In this document: in pieces, positions 19,970 to 30,706 of the stretch
Layout of the letters: the number at the start of each line of letters is the position of its first letter
Position numbering within the stretch: position 1 is the first letter of the stretch
Source: Emiliania huxleyi CCMP1516
Lineage: Eukaryota; Haptophyta; Isochrysidales; Noelaerhabdaceae
Assembly: GCF_000372725.1 (NCBI RefSeq)
Contig: NW_005201113.1
Span: 254,218 to 318,217, forward strand
Reading direction: 5' to 3'
Length of the DNA stretch: 64,000 bases
Notes under the pieces: generated by a model
Databases searched by the model: none
What the model saw: the letters and a program-made list of their open reading frames with translations, nothing else
What the model was told of the DNA's origin: nothing
Program-made: the position numbers and the translations under genes

Positions 19970-22842
19970 ATGGTCCGCGTTCGTCTGGACGTGGGCGGCT
20001 GGCATGTCGTCGTCACCGGCGAGCACGCAGTACTGCCCGAAGGCATGACGCACCTTCCGGACAGGGCGTTCCGCATGCGCACCACTCTCGTGTCTGTCGC
20101 CTTTCCGCACAGCCTCGTCTCCATTGGTAGCTGCGCCTTCCACAGCTGCTCCGCCCTCGCCTCCGTCGCCCTTCCCGCTGGCCTCACCTCCGTCGGCGAC
20201 GGTGCCTTCTACCACTGCTCCGCCCTCGCCTCCGTCAACCTCCCTGCCGGCCTCACCTCCATCGGCCAGCAAGCCTTCGACGGTTGCTCCGCCCTCGCCT
20301 CCATCAACCTGTCCGCCGGCCTCACCTCCATCGGCAGCAGCGCCAGCGTCACCTCCATTGGCGACCGCGCCTTCTCTGGCTGCTCCACCCTCGCCAACGT
20401 CGCCCTCCCCGCCAGCGTCACCTCCATCGGCGACAGCGCCTTCTCCCGCTGCTCCGCCCTCGCCTCCATCTCCCTCCCCGCCGGCCTCACCTCCATCGGC
20501 AAGCACGCCTTCTGGGGCTGCTTCGCCCTCTCCTCCGTCGACCTCCCCGTCGGCCTCACCTCCATCGGCAACTACGCCTTCTGCGGCTGCACCTCCCTCC
20601 GCTCCATCACCCTCCCCGCCGGCCTCAGATCCATCGGCCAGGAAGCCTTCAAGGGCTGCTCCGCCCTCGCCCGTGTCGCCTTCCCCGCCGGCCTCAGATC
20701 CATCGGCTTCTGCGCCTTCGCCGACTGCTCCGCCCTCGCCCGCGTCACCTTCCCCGCCGGCCTCACCTCCATCGGCCAGCAAGCCTTCTACCGCTGCACC
20801 TCCCTCGCCTCCATCAGCCTGCCCGGCGGCCTCACCTCCATCGGTTGGCACGCCTTCTCGAGCTGCTCCGCCCTCGCCCACGTCACGGTACCAACCACCG
20901 CGAAGTTCGACGCCTCCGCCTTTTTCACCGACACCGTCGTCCTCCGCCTCCCGCCGGCAAAGATGCGCACACTCAAGCGCTGGTACGAGGCGGTGGACCT
21001 GGTGCTCGCCCACAAGCGCTGCCGCCCTGGCCTTCTCGGCTGTCTAGAGCGGGCTCGGAGCAGGCTCGCCTCGAAAGGCTCGGGTGGCGCGGCGCGCAAG
21101 CGTGATCGCGGGGAGTTCGAGGGCGACTTTGCGGAGGCGGAGGCGGAGGCGGAGGCGGCGACGCCAGAGACGGCGGCGGTGACGGCGGCGGTGGCGGATG
21201 CTGCGATGGAGGCAGCAGATGCTGGCATGCCGGCTGCGCAGCAGCGGGCGGCGGAGGAGAAGGAGGCGGCTGTGCCGGCTGCGCAGCAGCGGGCGGCGGA
21301 GCCTTCAATCGACGCGCGGGGGCACGCCACCGTGCCAGAGGGCATCACTTCGATCTGTGACGCAGCCTTCGAGGGCCGCTCATCCCTCATCTCCGTCACC
21401 TTCCCTGCCACCCTTACCTCCATCGGCAACTACGCCTTCTGCGGCTGCACCTCCCTCCGCTCCATCACCCTCCCCGCCAGCCTCACCTCCATCGGCCAGG
21501 AAGCCTTCAACGGCTGCTCCGCCCTCGCCAGCGTCGCCTTCCCCGCCGGCCTCACCTCCATCGGCTTCTGCGCCTTCGCCGACTGCTCCGCCCTCTCCTC
21601 CGTCAACCTCCCCGGTGGCCTCAGATCCATCGGCGACTTAGCCTTCTGCCGCTGTTCCTCCCTCGCCTCCATCAGCCTGCCCGCCGGCCTCACCTCCATC
21701 GGTTGGCACGCCTTCTCGAGCTGCTCCGCCCTCGCCCACGTCACGGTACCAACCACCGCGAAGTTCGACGCCTCCGCCTTTTTCACCGACACCGTCGTCC
21801 TCCGCCTCCCGCCGGCAAAGATGCGCACACTCCAGCGCTGGTACGAGGCGGTGGACCTGGTTCTCGCCCACAAGCGCTGCCGCCCTGTCATTCTCGGCTT
21901 TCTAGAGCGGGCTCGGAGCAGGCTCGCCTCGAAAGGCTCGGGTGGCGCGGCGCGCAAGCGCGATCGCGAGGAGTTCGAGGGCGACTTTGCGGAGGCGGCG
22001 GCGGTGATGGAGCCGCCGGTTGAGCGCGACCGCGCGACCACCGACCGTAAGCTGGGGGCGGGCTCCTTCGACCGCGGCTGGCGCATCCGCGAGCGCTACC
22101 GCGGCGGCGCCAAGAGCGGGCAGTGGAGCTACGTGAGCCCGACGGGCGACGCCTTCAGCTTGGCGCTAGAGGCTGCTGAGGCGATAGAGGACGAGGCGGT
22201 GGCGGCGGCGGCGGCGGCGGCAATGGCGGCTGCGGAGGCGCCTCAGATGGAGGGGAGTGCAGCGATCGCGGCGGTAGATGCCGTGGTGGCAGAGGTGTCG
22301 CCGCTGCCTGCTCGCCCGTCCCGAACCCTGCCCGCGCCCCTCCCACACCACCACACCCGACGCTTGTCCTTCTCCCGCCCGCTCAGGCGCCGTCGAGGCC
22401 TTCGCCCGCGCCGAGCAGCAGCAAGAAGCGGGGCGGCGCCAGCGAGCGGAAGAAGCCGCGCTCCCCACACCGCTCCCCGCACCTCGGCTGGTCTCCAATC
22501 ACAGAGGAGCAGCGCACCTCTCTCCGCGAGGAGGAGGAGGGGTGGCTCGGCGAGTTCGAGGCGTACTTTCGCGGCAAGCTCTCCCACAAGAACGCGCAGC
22601 AAGTGATGAAGCACATCACGCCCCTCGTCGCTGGCAAAGGCGTCAATTTCGGACCGGGCGTCGGCAACTTTCTCGCCGGCATCCCCGTCACCCTCTCCTC
22701 GGACGTCGCCAATATCCTCGACGCGCTGCACGCCGAGGGGAACGCCGCCGTGCGCGACCACGACGATTTAAAGGGTGGCTGGCACCTCCGCCACCCGCTC
22801 TACAAGCTGCGCGAGTTCCAGGCGCACAAGCTCGGCATGTGA
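19970..22842 (+). CDS. BspA-type (LRR_5) leucine-rich repeat protein, two exons
   Basis: Exon 1 19970-22294 and exon 2 22387-22842 (GT-AG intron of 92 nt, phase 0) give about 926 residues. Residues 25-320 carry about twelve 23-residue repeats of the type LASVALPAGLTSIGxxAFxxC, the BspA/LRR_5 class found in surface and secreted proteins of bacteria and protists. A second block of about six repeats follows at residues 450-600, after an Ala/Glu-rich helical linker. The end of each block, including TVPTTAKFDASAFFTD and the following basic segment, is almost identical, showing an internal duplication. Further on, GWRIRERYRGGAKSGQW plus SPTGDAF resembles a small MBD/TAM-like module. Exon 2 encodes a basic Ser/Pro linker and an unassigned helical domain (ITPLVAGKGVNFGPGVGNFL). 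There is no signal peptide, so the protein is probably intracellular. Confidence 0.75.
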
Positions 22843-22877
22843 GCGCCGCGTTGGGCCGTTGGCTGTAACCCATTCGC

Positions 22878-23872
22878 ATGTGGTTCTATATCTCTATTGC
22901 TCGCTCGCATAGGGGCGGCGCCAGGGGCGGTCGCAACGGCGGCGGTCGCAACGCCACGCAAGCCGCCGCGCGACCCCGTGTCGCGATCGATTGGCTCAAG
23001 GCCCCCTCCGCCGCAGACTCCGCCGTCGCCGCCGCCGTCAACGCGCCCGCCACCGCCATTACCGCTCCACCTCTGGCGACGGCAACGCAGCAGGGCAGCG
23101 GCGACGCGGAGCGACGACAGAGCGAGCTCGCGCCGCCGCAGTCGCTCACCGTGGGCGGCGACTCCTCCGCTCCGTGGGCGTCGAACCGCCACGGCGCGGG
23201 CCCACCTTCGCTGGAGGTGGGCTCGTGGGTGTGGGCCAAAGACAGCTCCGGCAAGTGGGGCAAGGCGACAGTATTGGCGGTCAAGGGCGGCGCTGCGGCG
23301 GAGCTTGGCGACGAGCAAGAGCTGAAGCTCGCTCTGCTCCTCTCGACGCTCCGCCCGGAGGCTTCGGGCGTCGCGCTCGCTGCCAAGTTCAAGCGGCTGG
23401 CGAGCGGCGAGGCGCCCTCCCGCCCGACCACGGCGTGCGTGCGCTTCTTCCTCTTCTCGTCGAAGCACGACGTGGCCGTCCCTGTCGGCTGCGGCAGGCT
23501 GCGGCCCTTCGAGGCGTGGGCGGACGTCGAAGGGCGGCTGCGCCCGGCGTGGTCGGCGACGGGACACAAGTGGCTCGGCTTGCGCGTGGCCCGGAGGTTT
23601 CACCCAGCAGGGCGCTCCGTCGTCAAGTGCTACGGCACCGTGACCAGCTGGGTGCCCGCCGACGAGACGGAGAAGGACCCGCCGCTCTGGCGCATCGAGC
23701 ACGACGACGGCGACAAGGAGGACCTCGAGGAGGAGGACGTGCGGGCGGGGATCGAGCTCTTCCAGAAGGAGGGGAGCGCAAAGCGCGGCCGAGCAGAGGC
23801 CTCTGAGAGGCTGTCCAAGGCGGTTCGCACGGCCGAGGCGGCGGAGAAGGAAAGGGCCGCAGAGGCGGCAAA

Positions 23873-23905
<33 letters not shown>

Positions 23906-24875
23906 CGACGCGCCCAGCCATCATGTTCGCATCGCAAGCGGGCCGCACATGTACCGCAGCGGCATCGTCGCCTCCCAGAAGAAGGGGTGGACCACGGTGC
24001 TGCTGGAACCACGAGGAGATACTAGCTGGGTACGAGGATTTATGGAGGAGGTGAGGGTGCCCACGAAGGACGTGGTGTGGCCCAGCGCAGCGAGAGAGCC
24101 GCCGAACCAGGCGGCGGCAGCGGCGGCGGCGGAGCAGGGCGATCGCGGTGGCGGCGGCGGCGGCCACAGGGGCGGCGCCAGGGGCGGTCGCAACGGCGGC
24201 GGTCGCAACGCCACGCAAGCCGCCGCGCGACCCCGTGTCGCGATCGATTGGCTCAAGGCCCCCTCCGCCGCAGACTCCGCCGTCGCCGCGGCGGGGCTAG
24301 CCACTTCGGCGGGCGAGGGCAGCAGCAGCAACAGCAGCAGCAGTGCTACTGGGGAACCGGACGATGGCAGCAGCAGCAACGACAGGGCTGAACCCGCTGT
24401 GGTGGCAGTCGGCGAGCGCAGCGCGTCTGAGCGAGACAACGCGCTGCTGGCCGAGGCCATCGACGTCGACGCCCTTCCCTCTCGCCGCGTCCCGAAAAAT
24501 GTGGATCGCTTCAACCCCGTGCGGAAGGCCGAGCCCCGGCGTTCGAAGCGCCCGGTGCCAGCGCCTCCACAGGCCGCCGCTGGTCCGTCTCGCTCGATTG
24601 TGAAGCAGGAGGATAAGGCGGGCAAGCGAGGGCCCGTCACCGTGGTTTGCCCTAGCTGCCGCGAGGCGTGGCAGATCGGCGGCGGCTGCAGCCTGATGAC
24701 GTGCAAAAAGGACCACGACGGCCGCGGCTGGTTCTACTGGTGCGCGCACTGCAACAGGGAGATGCCGGGGGGCGCGCATTGCAATACGTGTCCGATGGAC
24801 TTTAACGTGGAGACGGTGCAAATGGTGACGCAGCGCCGCAACAACTTTGCTCGCCGAAACCCGATAAACATATAG
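22878..24875 (+). CDS. Tudor-like protein with C-terminal cysteine cluster
   Basis: A single frame of 665 residues starts only 35 bp after the previous stop. An Arg/Gly-rich segment followed by PRVAIDWLKAPSAADSAVAA occurs twice, at residues about 11-54 and 430-472, nearly identical at the DNA level (22908-23040 and 24165-24293). Two Tudor/Agenet-like modules follow each other: VGSWVWAKDSSGKWGKATVL (about residue 113) and GLRVARRFHPAGRSVVKCYG with WRIEHDDGDKEDLEEEDV (about 230-290). The C-terminus has eight cysteines: CPSC, GGCSLMTC, WCAHC and CNTC. The segment GGCSLMTC...FYWCAHC is reminiscent of the GGCNHMTC...FCWxC core of IBR/RING-type zinc modules, though histidines differ. The likely role is chromatin or modified-protein recognition; this is inference. 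Confidence 0.65.
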
Positions 24876-25303
24876 CACAGTCACAGATGAAGCTCGTGTG
24901 GGTCGCGCGCCGGCTCCCAAAAAGAGCTGGACCTACAATAAGTCTGGCGCGCAGGCCCTTTTCTCGTGAACGTCCCACGCGGGGGTGGGCATGTACAGGT
25001 TTTTGAGATTGGTACGTAAACTGGGGTCCACACGTGCGTCATGACAACACATGACCTGTGTGTGCTGTGTGTCCAGCAGTCCGGACCCGGTGCTACAGCC
25101 GGTGACAGTGTGCCTCGTGTCGGCTCCCGAGCCAATCGTGTGCAGCGTGTGTGTGCGTGTGGGCCCGTCCTCCATGCGAGGCAGCTGAACTGAACTTTTG
25201 CGAGAAATTCTTGCTCGCGGGGGGGGGCGGGGGGGGGAGGGGGGTTGGGAGTCTTGGGGCTAGGACGCTCGCTAGCTGGTGGAGCTTGCCGGAAGCGCGC
25301 GCG
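24876..25303. other. Intergenic region
   Basis: 428 bp with a G-run region at 25220-25243. Nothing else is recognised. Confidence 0.5.
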
Positions 25304-28300
25304 ATGGTCACAAACTCCACCCACAGCACCCAGCTCGCGGACATCTTCTTCCGCGCCGACAAGGTGCTCAGCGAGGCGGACCTCGCGCGCACAAACGAGC
25401 TGCGGCGCACCTACCGGCAGTGGCGCAGCGGCTCGTCGGTCGAGCCGCACGCAGACCCGCTGCAGGCCAAGCTGAGCGCGAGCACGGAGGAGACGCGGTC
25501 GCGCGCCAAGATGCGGCGCGTAAAGACGTACGGCCAGCTCGGCTCAGCCTCGGGCTCGGATACCTCCTCCACATCGCCTCCGCCGTCAGAGGCGCGCGCA
25601 GACACGCCTCGCTCAGGGCTTTGGCGCGGCCGCGTCCGTGCCACCCCGCTTTACCTTCCCGTCCAGGCGCTCGCGTCACTGGCGGCGCCTGGCAGCAGCA
25701 GCGGCGGCGGCGGCGCGCCGGCGGCGGCGCCCAGCGCGGCGGGCAGCGGCGGCGGCGGCGGTGGCCCGGCGCCCTCCCCAAAGAGGCCAATCCTGGCCGC
25801 CGGGGGCTGCCCGTTCCCGCAGGGCGCGCTGCCGCCGCCCGTCGCGCTGCCCACCGCGAGCGTCGCCGCGCCCGCCTCATCCCTGCTCCCCGGCGGCTGC
25901 CCCTTTCGCCAGCCGAGCGGGTCCACGCCACCTCCCACCGAGCTGCCGCCGGCGAGGGCGCAGGGCGGCACGAGCAGCCTGCTCGGCCCGACGCCGCTCC
26001 CTCCGGCGCCTGCTGCTGGCCACGCCGGCGCGGCGCCCGCGGCGGGGGTGCCACCCCTGTCGGCGGAGCAGCTCGCCGCCTTCCAGGCCGCCTACATGAA
26101 GGCGCTGCAGGAGCAGTCGGTGCGGGACACTTCCGAGACGCTTCCGAGACACTTCTGATTTCGAGGCCAACTTCAGACACTTTTCTACTGCCCGCTCTGC
26201 GTCTGCGTGATAGAGGGACACTTCGAGACACTTTCCAGACACTCTCGAGACACTCTCGACGCCCCTCCGAGACGCAGCGTCCATGTCTGTTTCTCTCCGC
26301 CCACGCACACACACCCCTGCGCAAGCGCACCCGCCCGGCTGCCAAAGCACAACGGCCCACGCCCGGCCCTCGCCTCGCGGCGCTGGCCCGCCGTTCGCAC
26401 CGCGCCGCCGACAGCCCGCCGAATGAACAAACGCCCACTCCATCCCGGTCCGCAGGTGCTGCTAGCGCGGGCGATGGCCGGCGTGGCGCAGCCCGGCGCG
26501 GCGGGCCTCCCGCCCGCGCTGCTGCAGGGCGCGCTCTCGCCGCTCGGCACGCTGCAGGGCGTGACGGTCGAGGGGTCCGTCAACGGCACCGTGGCGAACG
26601 GCGCGATGGCGACCGTTGGACAGCAGCTGCAGTTGCAGCCGCCGCCGCCGCAGCAGCAGCAGCGCGCGCCTCTGCAGGCGGTGCTGAGGGGGGGCGCGGC
26701 GGCGCTCGCGGCGGGCGTGGCGCCCGACGGCGAGGAGGCGGACGAGGCGACCGACGGGACCGTCCTCGCAACCTCGTGCGCGCACGGGCCGCTCGTGACG
26801 CATCCGCACATGTCGAGTGCGCAGCGAGACGACACTTCCGAGACGCTCCTCGAGAAGACACTTCCGAGACGCTTCCTGTGCTGCCCGTCCGACGTTCCGC
26901 CGATGGTGTGGCGCACTCCGATCGCACCGCCACGCCCGGCACCCCCCCCCCCCACCACCACCACCACCACCACCACCACCACCACCACCACCATGCTGGC
27001 GCGGGCCACGTCAGCTGCCCCACGCTGTCCCGCGGAGAGAGACCCTTGACTTTCGACTTCTCTCCGCACCTCAGCCGCGAGCGGGATGCTCGTCTCCGTC
27101 TTTCCGTCCTCGAACGAGTCGTGGCTCTACGTGCTCATGAACGGCGAGTTTGGAGTGCCGGCGCGCTCGCCCGGCCCGCACGATGCCCCGCCCCCCTTTC
27201 CCGCCGCCGTTTTCCGCCCCGAAAACAAGTCGGGGCAAGACCCTTGCTGCGCCCCAAGCTCTCTGCCGCGCCCCTCCACACGCCCCCCCAAACCCCAACC
27301 CCAACCCTCCTCGCGCCGCCGCCGCTTCGCAGTTTGAGATTGGGGTGAGCGACAAGGGGGTCATCTACGGCAAGCTGCAGTTCCGGCAAAAGATGCAGCA
27401 GTGGGTCCTGCTGCGGGTTGAGCCGCGCGAGTGGCAGTCGCTGCAGCTCGAGTGAGATCAGAGACTTTGAAAGACGCCCCCCCCCCCCCCACCTTTGCTG
27501 CGCTGCCGCCTCTGTACGCACGCCGGGCGTCGCGCTCCGTCGCTCGCCGGCGCATGCGCTCACTCCGCGCGCAACACCCTCCTCCCGCCACACCCACGCC
27601 ACTCCCACCGACGCTTCCGCGACACGCTGCCATGGACGCGTCTCCGCCTTGGCCCCGCGCCCGCAGGACGCTTCTCCCCGCGATGGTGCATGCGTGGGGG
27701 CAGCCGCTGCCGCCAAAGGGCGACGCGCGCTGGATCTGCTTCCCGTACCTGACCAAGGAGCCCGCCAGCACGCTCAATTTGCCCGAGCTCGCCGCGACGG
27801 GCAAGTACGACCTCGAGGTCAAGCCGGACGTCTCGCCGGTCAGCGGCACTTTCCGAGACGCTTCCGAGACGCTTCCGAGACGCTTCCGAGACGCTTCCGA
27901 GACGCGTCCGAGACGCGGAGACGCGTCCGAGACGCCGCAGTGTCGACGACACTCCCGACACTCCGGGCCCTTGCTGGAGCCCAGCAGCCTCACCGCAAGC
28001 CCCCCCCCCCCTTCTTCGAAGACGCTCGCTACAGTGGTGATGATGACCTCCGCCATATCCCAAAAGGTGATGCTCGACGCGCAGCTGCCCATCCCAGAGG
28101 CGGCGGTGCAGCGCGACGTCAAGGCGATCGGCGCGCGGCCGTCGCGCAAAGAGGCGGCGCCCAAGGCGGCGCGCAAGAGGCCTCAAAAGGGCGCGGCCGC
28201 CGCCCCGGCCGCCGCCCCCGCCGCCGCCCCCGCCGCCGAGGCGGGCGGCGGCGGCGGCGGCGGCGGGCGCAGCAGCTCGAAAAAGCCAAAGATCGATCCG

Positions 28301-29389
28301 GGGACGGCGCAGTGGGCGAGCCAGCGCCCCCCCGCGGGCGCAGCGACGGTCGCCGCCGGGCAGGGGGTGCTTCCCACGGGGCCGTCGAGCTCGGCCGACG
28401 GCGCAGGGGGCGCCGCCACGCTGGGCGCGGGCGACGCGGCGATGCGGCAGCTGCTGCAGTCGGTGCTGCGGCCGCAGGCTAACGGGATGCCCCCGTCTCG
28501 CTCGACGATTGAGCTGCTGCAGTACCTCGAGGGCGCGGCCCAGAGGACGATGCAGGGGCAGGGGCAGGGGGAGGGTGGCGAGGGCGGGCCGGTGATGCCC
28601 GCCGTCCCCTCCTCCAACTCGTTCGCCTCGCTGATGAGCTTGCTCAAGAGCTCAAACTCGCTGCAGCACCTCGCCGAGCAAGCAGAGGCGGGCGGCGCGC
28701 CGGCGCCGGTGCGCGTCCCACTTCGAGACGCCTCGAGATAGTCCCGAGACGCTCCCCGCTCGGCCCCTCGCCAAGCACGCGCCTCCAATCTCACGCTTCC
28801 CTTGCTGAGTCCCACGGCTCCTGTGTTTTGCGCGCACGCGACACCCCCGCAAGATGCCTACTAAGGTGGTACCTGCCTTATGCGCCCATCACACGTCCAC
28901 GTCCCTCAGGGCACGTCCGAGCTCAACCTTGCGGCGCTCGTGCGCGCGGCATCGAGCAGCGACATGGGAGCGTCGGGGAGCATGCCGCCGCCGTCGGTGA
29001 GCGCCATTTCAGAGAGCGCGTCCGAGACGACCCCTGACCCGCAATGCACGAGATCCGGGCTTGTGCGAGTCACTTATGGGACACTTCCAAGCGACGCTCC
29101 CCTGGAGCCCAGCCTTCTAGCACCGCGCCGCCCCGCCGACCCGCCCCTCGCCCCGCGCCCTCCGCAGGTGCTTCCGTGGTCGGGGGGACGGCGGAACTCG
29201 TGGGGCAGCCTCACCGGCGCGCCGTCGACGGACGATTTGGCAGAGCTGACGGCGCTGGCAAACGGGCTCAAGGAGTCGCCGTCGGTGACGTCGCTGATGG
29301 AACTGGTGCGGTCGAGCTCGGCGGCGTCGCTGCTCGACCTCGTCGGCCAGCCCAACGGCAGCGCGACCAACATCGCCGGCCTCGAGTGA
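25304..29389 (+). CDS. Multi-exon protein of unknown function with repeat-filled introns
   Basis: Exons are deduced from reading frame and composition. Exon 1 starts at the ATG 25304 (NSTHSTQLADIFFRADKVLS) and ends near 26133. Further coding blocks are about 26456-26820 (LLARAMAGVAQPGAAGLPPA), 27086-27150 (SVFPSSNESWLYVLMNGE) and 27336-27450 (FEIGVSDKGVIYGKLQFRQK; QQWVLLRVEPREWQSL). The next is about 27667-27840 (LLPAMVHAWGQPLPPKG; RWICFPYLTKEP), then 28069-28720 (QLPIPEAAVQRDVKAIGARP and SSSKKPKIDP, a probable nuclear signal). The last blocks are about 28905-29035 and 29168-29389, ending at a stop. Long Gly/Ala/Pro and Gln-rich stretches and an NLS suggest a nuclear regulator. The compact core at 27086-27840 looks conserved, but I do not recognise it. 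Intervening segments contain tandem CTTCCGAGACG repeats. Exon limits are approximate. Confidence 0.5.
26941..26993. repeat. (CAC)n microsatellite
   Basis: C-run followed by about 15 CAC units, inside a presumed intron. Confidence 0.9.
27846..27945. repeat. 11 bp minisatellite (CTTCCGAGACG)n in an intron
   Basis: About seven to eight tandem or degenerate copies. The same unit appears, less regularly, in other introns of this gene at 26137-26155, 26833-26870 and 28720-28755. Confidence 0.9.
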
Positions 29390-30706
29390 GCCGCCGCCCG
29401 CCGCCCGCGGCCGGCCCTCTGTGACTCTACTGCCGACTCCCATGCCGCGATCCCATGCCGCGTCGTGCCCATGCCCACGTCCAAGTCCTCGCCCGCGCCG
29501 TCCGCGTCCGCTCCCGCGCCACTCCCCTGAGGAGTCGCCAGCACAGCCGCCGCCGGCGCACCGCCGCCGGCTGGCTGTGGACACCGAGCCCCCGCCCATG
29601 TCGTGAGAGAAGCTCTGAGGCGGGGGCGAGTGCGCTATTGTGTGTGCGCCCGAGCCCGGCAACAGCGAGCGCCGCGCCCAGCGCGGCGCTGCGGCCTGGC
29701 TGCCGGGCGTGGGCGGGTGTGTCTACTGCTGGGGGGCGGGCGGGTCTCGGAGCCCCATCGCGGCGCCCGTCTGCGCGGCCGCGGTTCGGCTCTGAGTGAC
29801 GCGGCGCCGCCCGTCCCCACTGTGACAGCTTTCTTCTCGTCTTGGGTCCGTACCTTCGTTGTTGAGTTATGTGTTTGCGCCGACGAGAAAAAAGACGCGC
29901 GAAACCAGAGGAAAATTACGTGCAGGCCACGTGCAAGGCCTAGCGCTACACGCGCTTTTTAGGCCTTGCCGTATGTGAATCGTGCGTGAGAGAGAGGCGG
30001 CAGCACCCACTGAGCACCCACCCACGGTGCCAAGGGCACAAACAATAGCAGGAACAACACAGGCGACAGGGCACGCGACGTGAGGCTAGAGCAGACTGCT
30101 CCGCCTTTCATCTGTCTGTGTTAGTGCCAGTGCGCGCCAGTCGCCGTGCGGGAGGAGCGCGGGATGAACCAGCCGGAGAACGCGATGCACCGCCTCGGGG
30201 AGGACCTCCGGGACGAGGCACGAGTCAAGGAGCTCGCCGAGAAATGGCGGCCCCGCCTCGCGGCGGCACGCTACATTAAGCAGCCCGCATAGGCAGGGGT
30301 TGGCCCCCGTCGCCCCCGCACGGCTCGCCAGCAGCGGACACTCAAGAGGAGGAGATACACACCACGAGATACACCGTTTCATTGCCTCGTCGGGGCTGTG
30401 TATCTTCCTCCTGCGCTCCCTGGCCCCGCACAGCGACTTGCGAGGGCTCGTCTTCGATGGGTTCCACGGTAATGCCAGCGCCGTCGGTGCCGCCCTACTC
30501 GCGCCAGCGCCCTCCCTCCCCCATAATTTGACTGGCTCTCGGGCCCCAGCCGTTCGCGAATGCGCCGTTCGCGCGCTCGACCCTTGGCGCGGCGGAGGCT
30601 CGCATTCACCACAGAGCGAGCCGCGTCGCCCAGTCAAATTAAGATAGCTACTTGACACCCTGGTGCACACTTGGAGCGCCTCCGCGCATCGCCCGTGTCG
30701 ATCCCC
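29390..30706. other. Intergenic region, 1.3 kb
   Basis: Contains a short hairpin near 29930-29970 (CAAGGCCT...AGGCCTTG) and about 35 bp at 30114-30148 that recur inverted at 40652-40688. A small inverted-repeat unit lies at 30524-30641. No gene is supported; the open frames here are short and Arg/Pro-rich. Confidence 0.5.
30524..30641. repeat. Small inverted-repeat unit (about 118 bp)
   Basis: TAATTTGACTGG at 30524 and its exact inverse CCAGTCAAATTA at 30630-30641 bracket a GC-rich core. It resembles a tiny MITE. Confidence 0.5.

Noticed and set aside
19961..21013. 350-codon minus frame of Gly/Glu repeats
   Set aside because: Antisense shadow of the BspA-type repeats.
29930..29970. Rho-independent-style terminator hairpin
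   Set aside because: A eukaryotic nuclear context makes this reading inappropriate; the stem is short.
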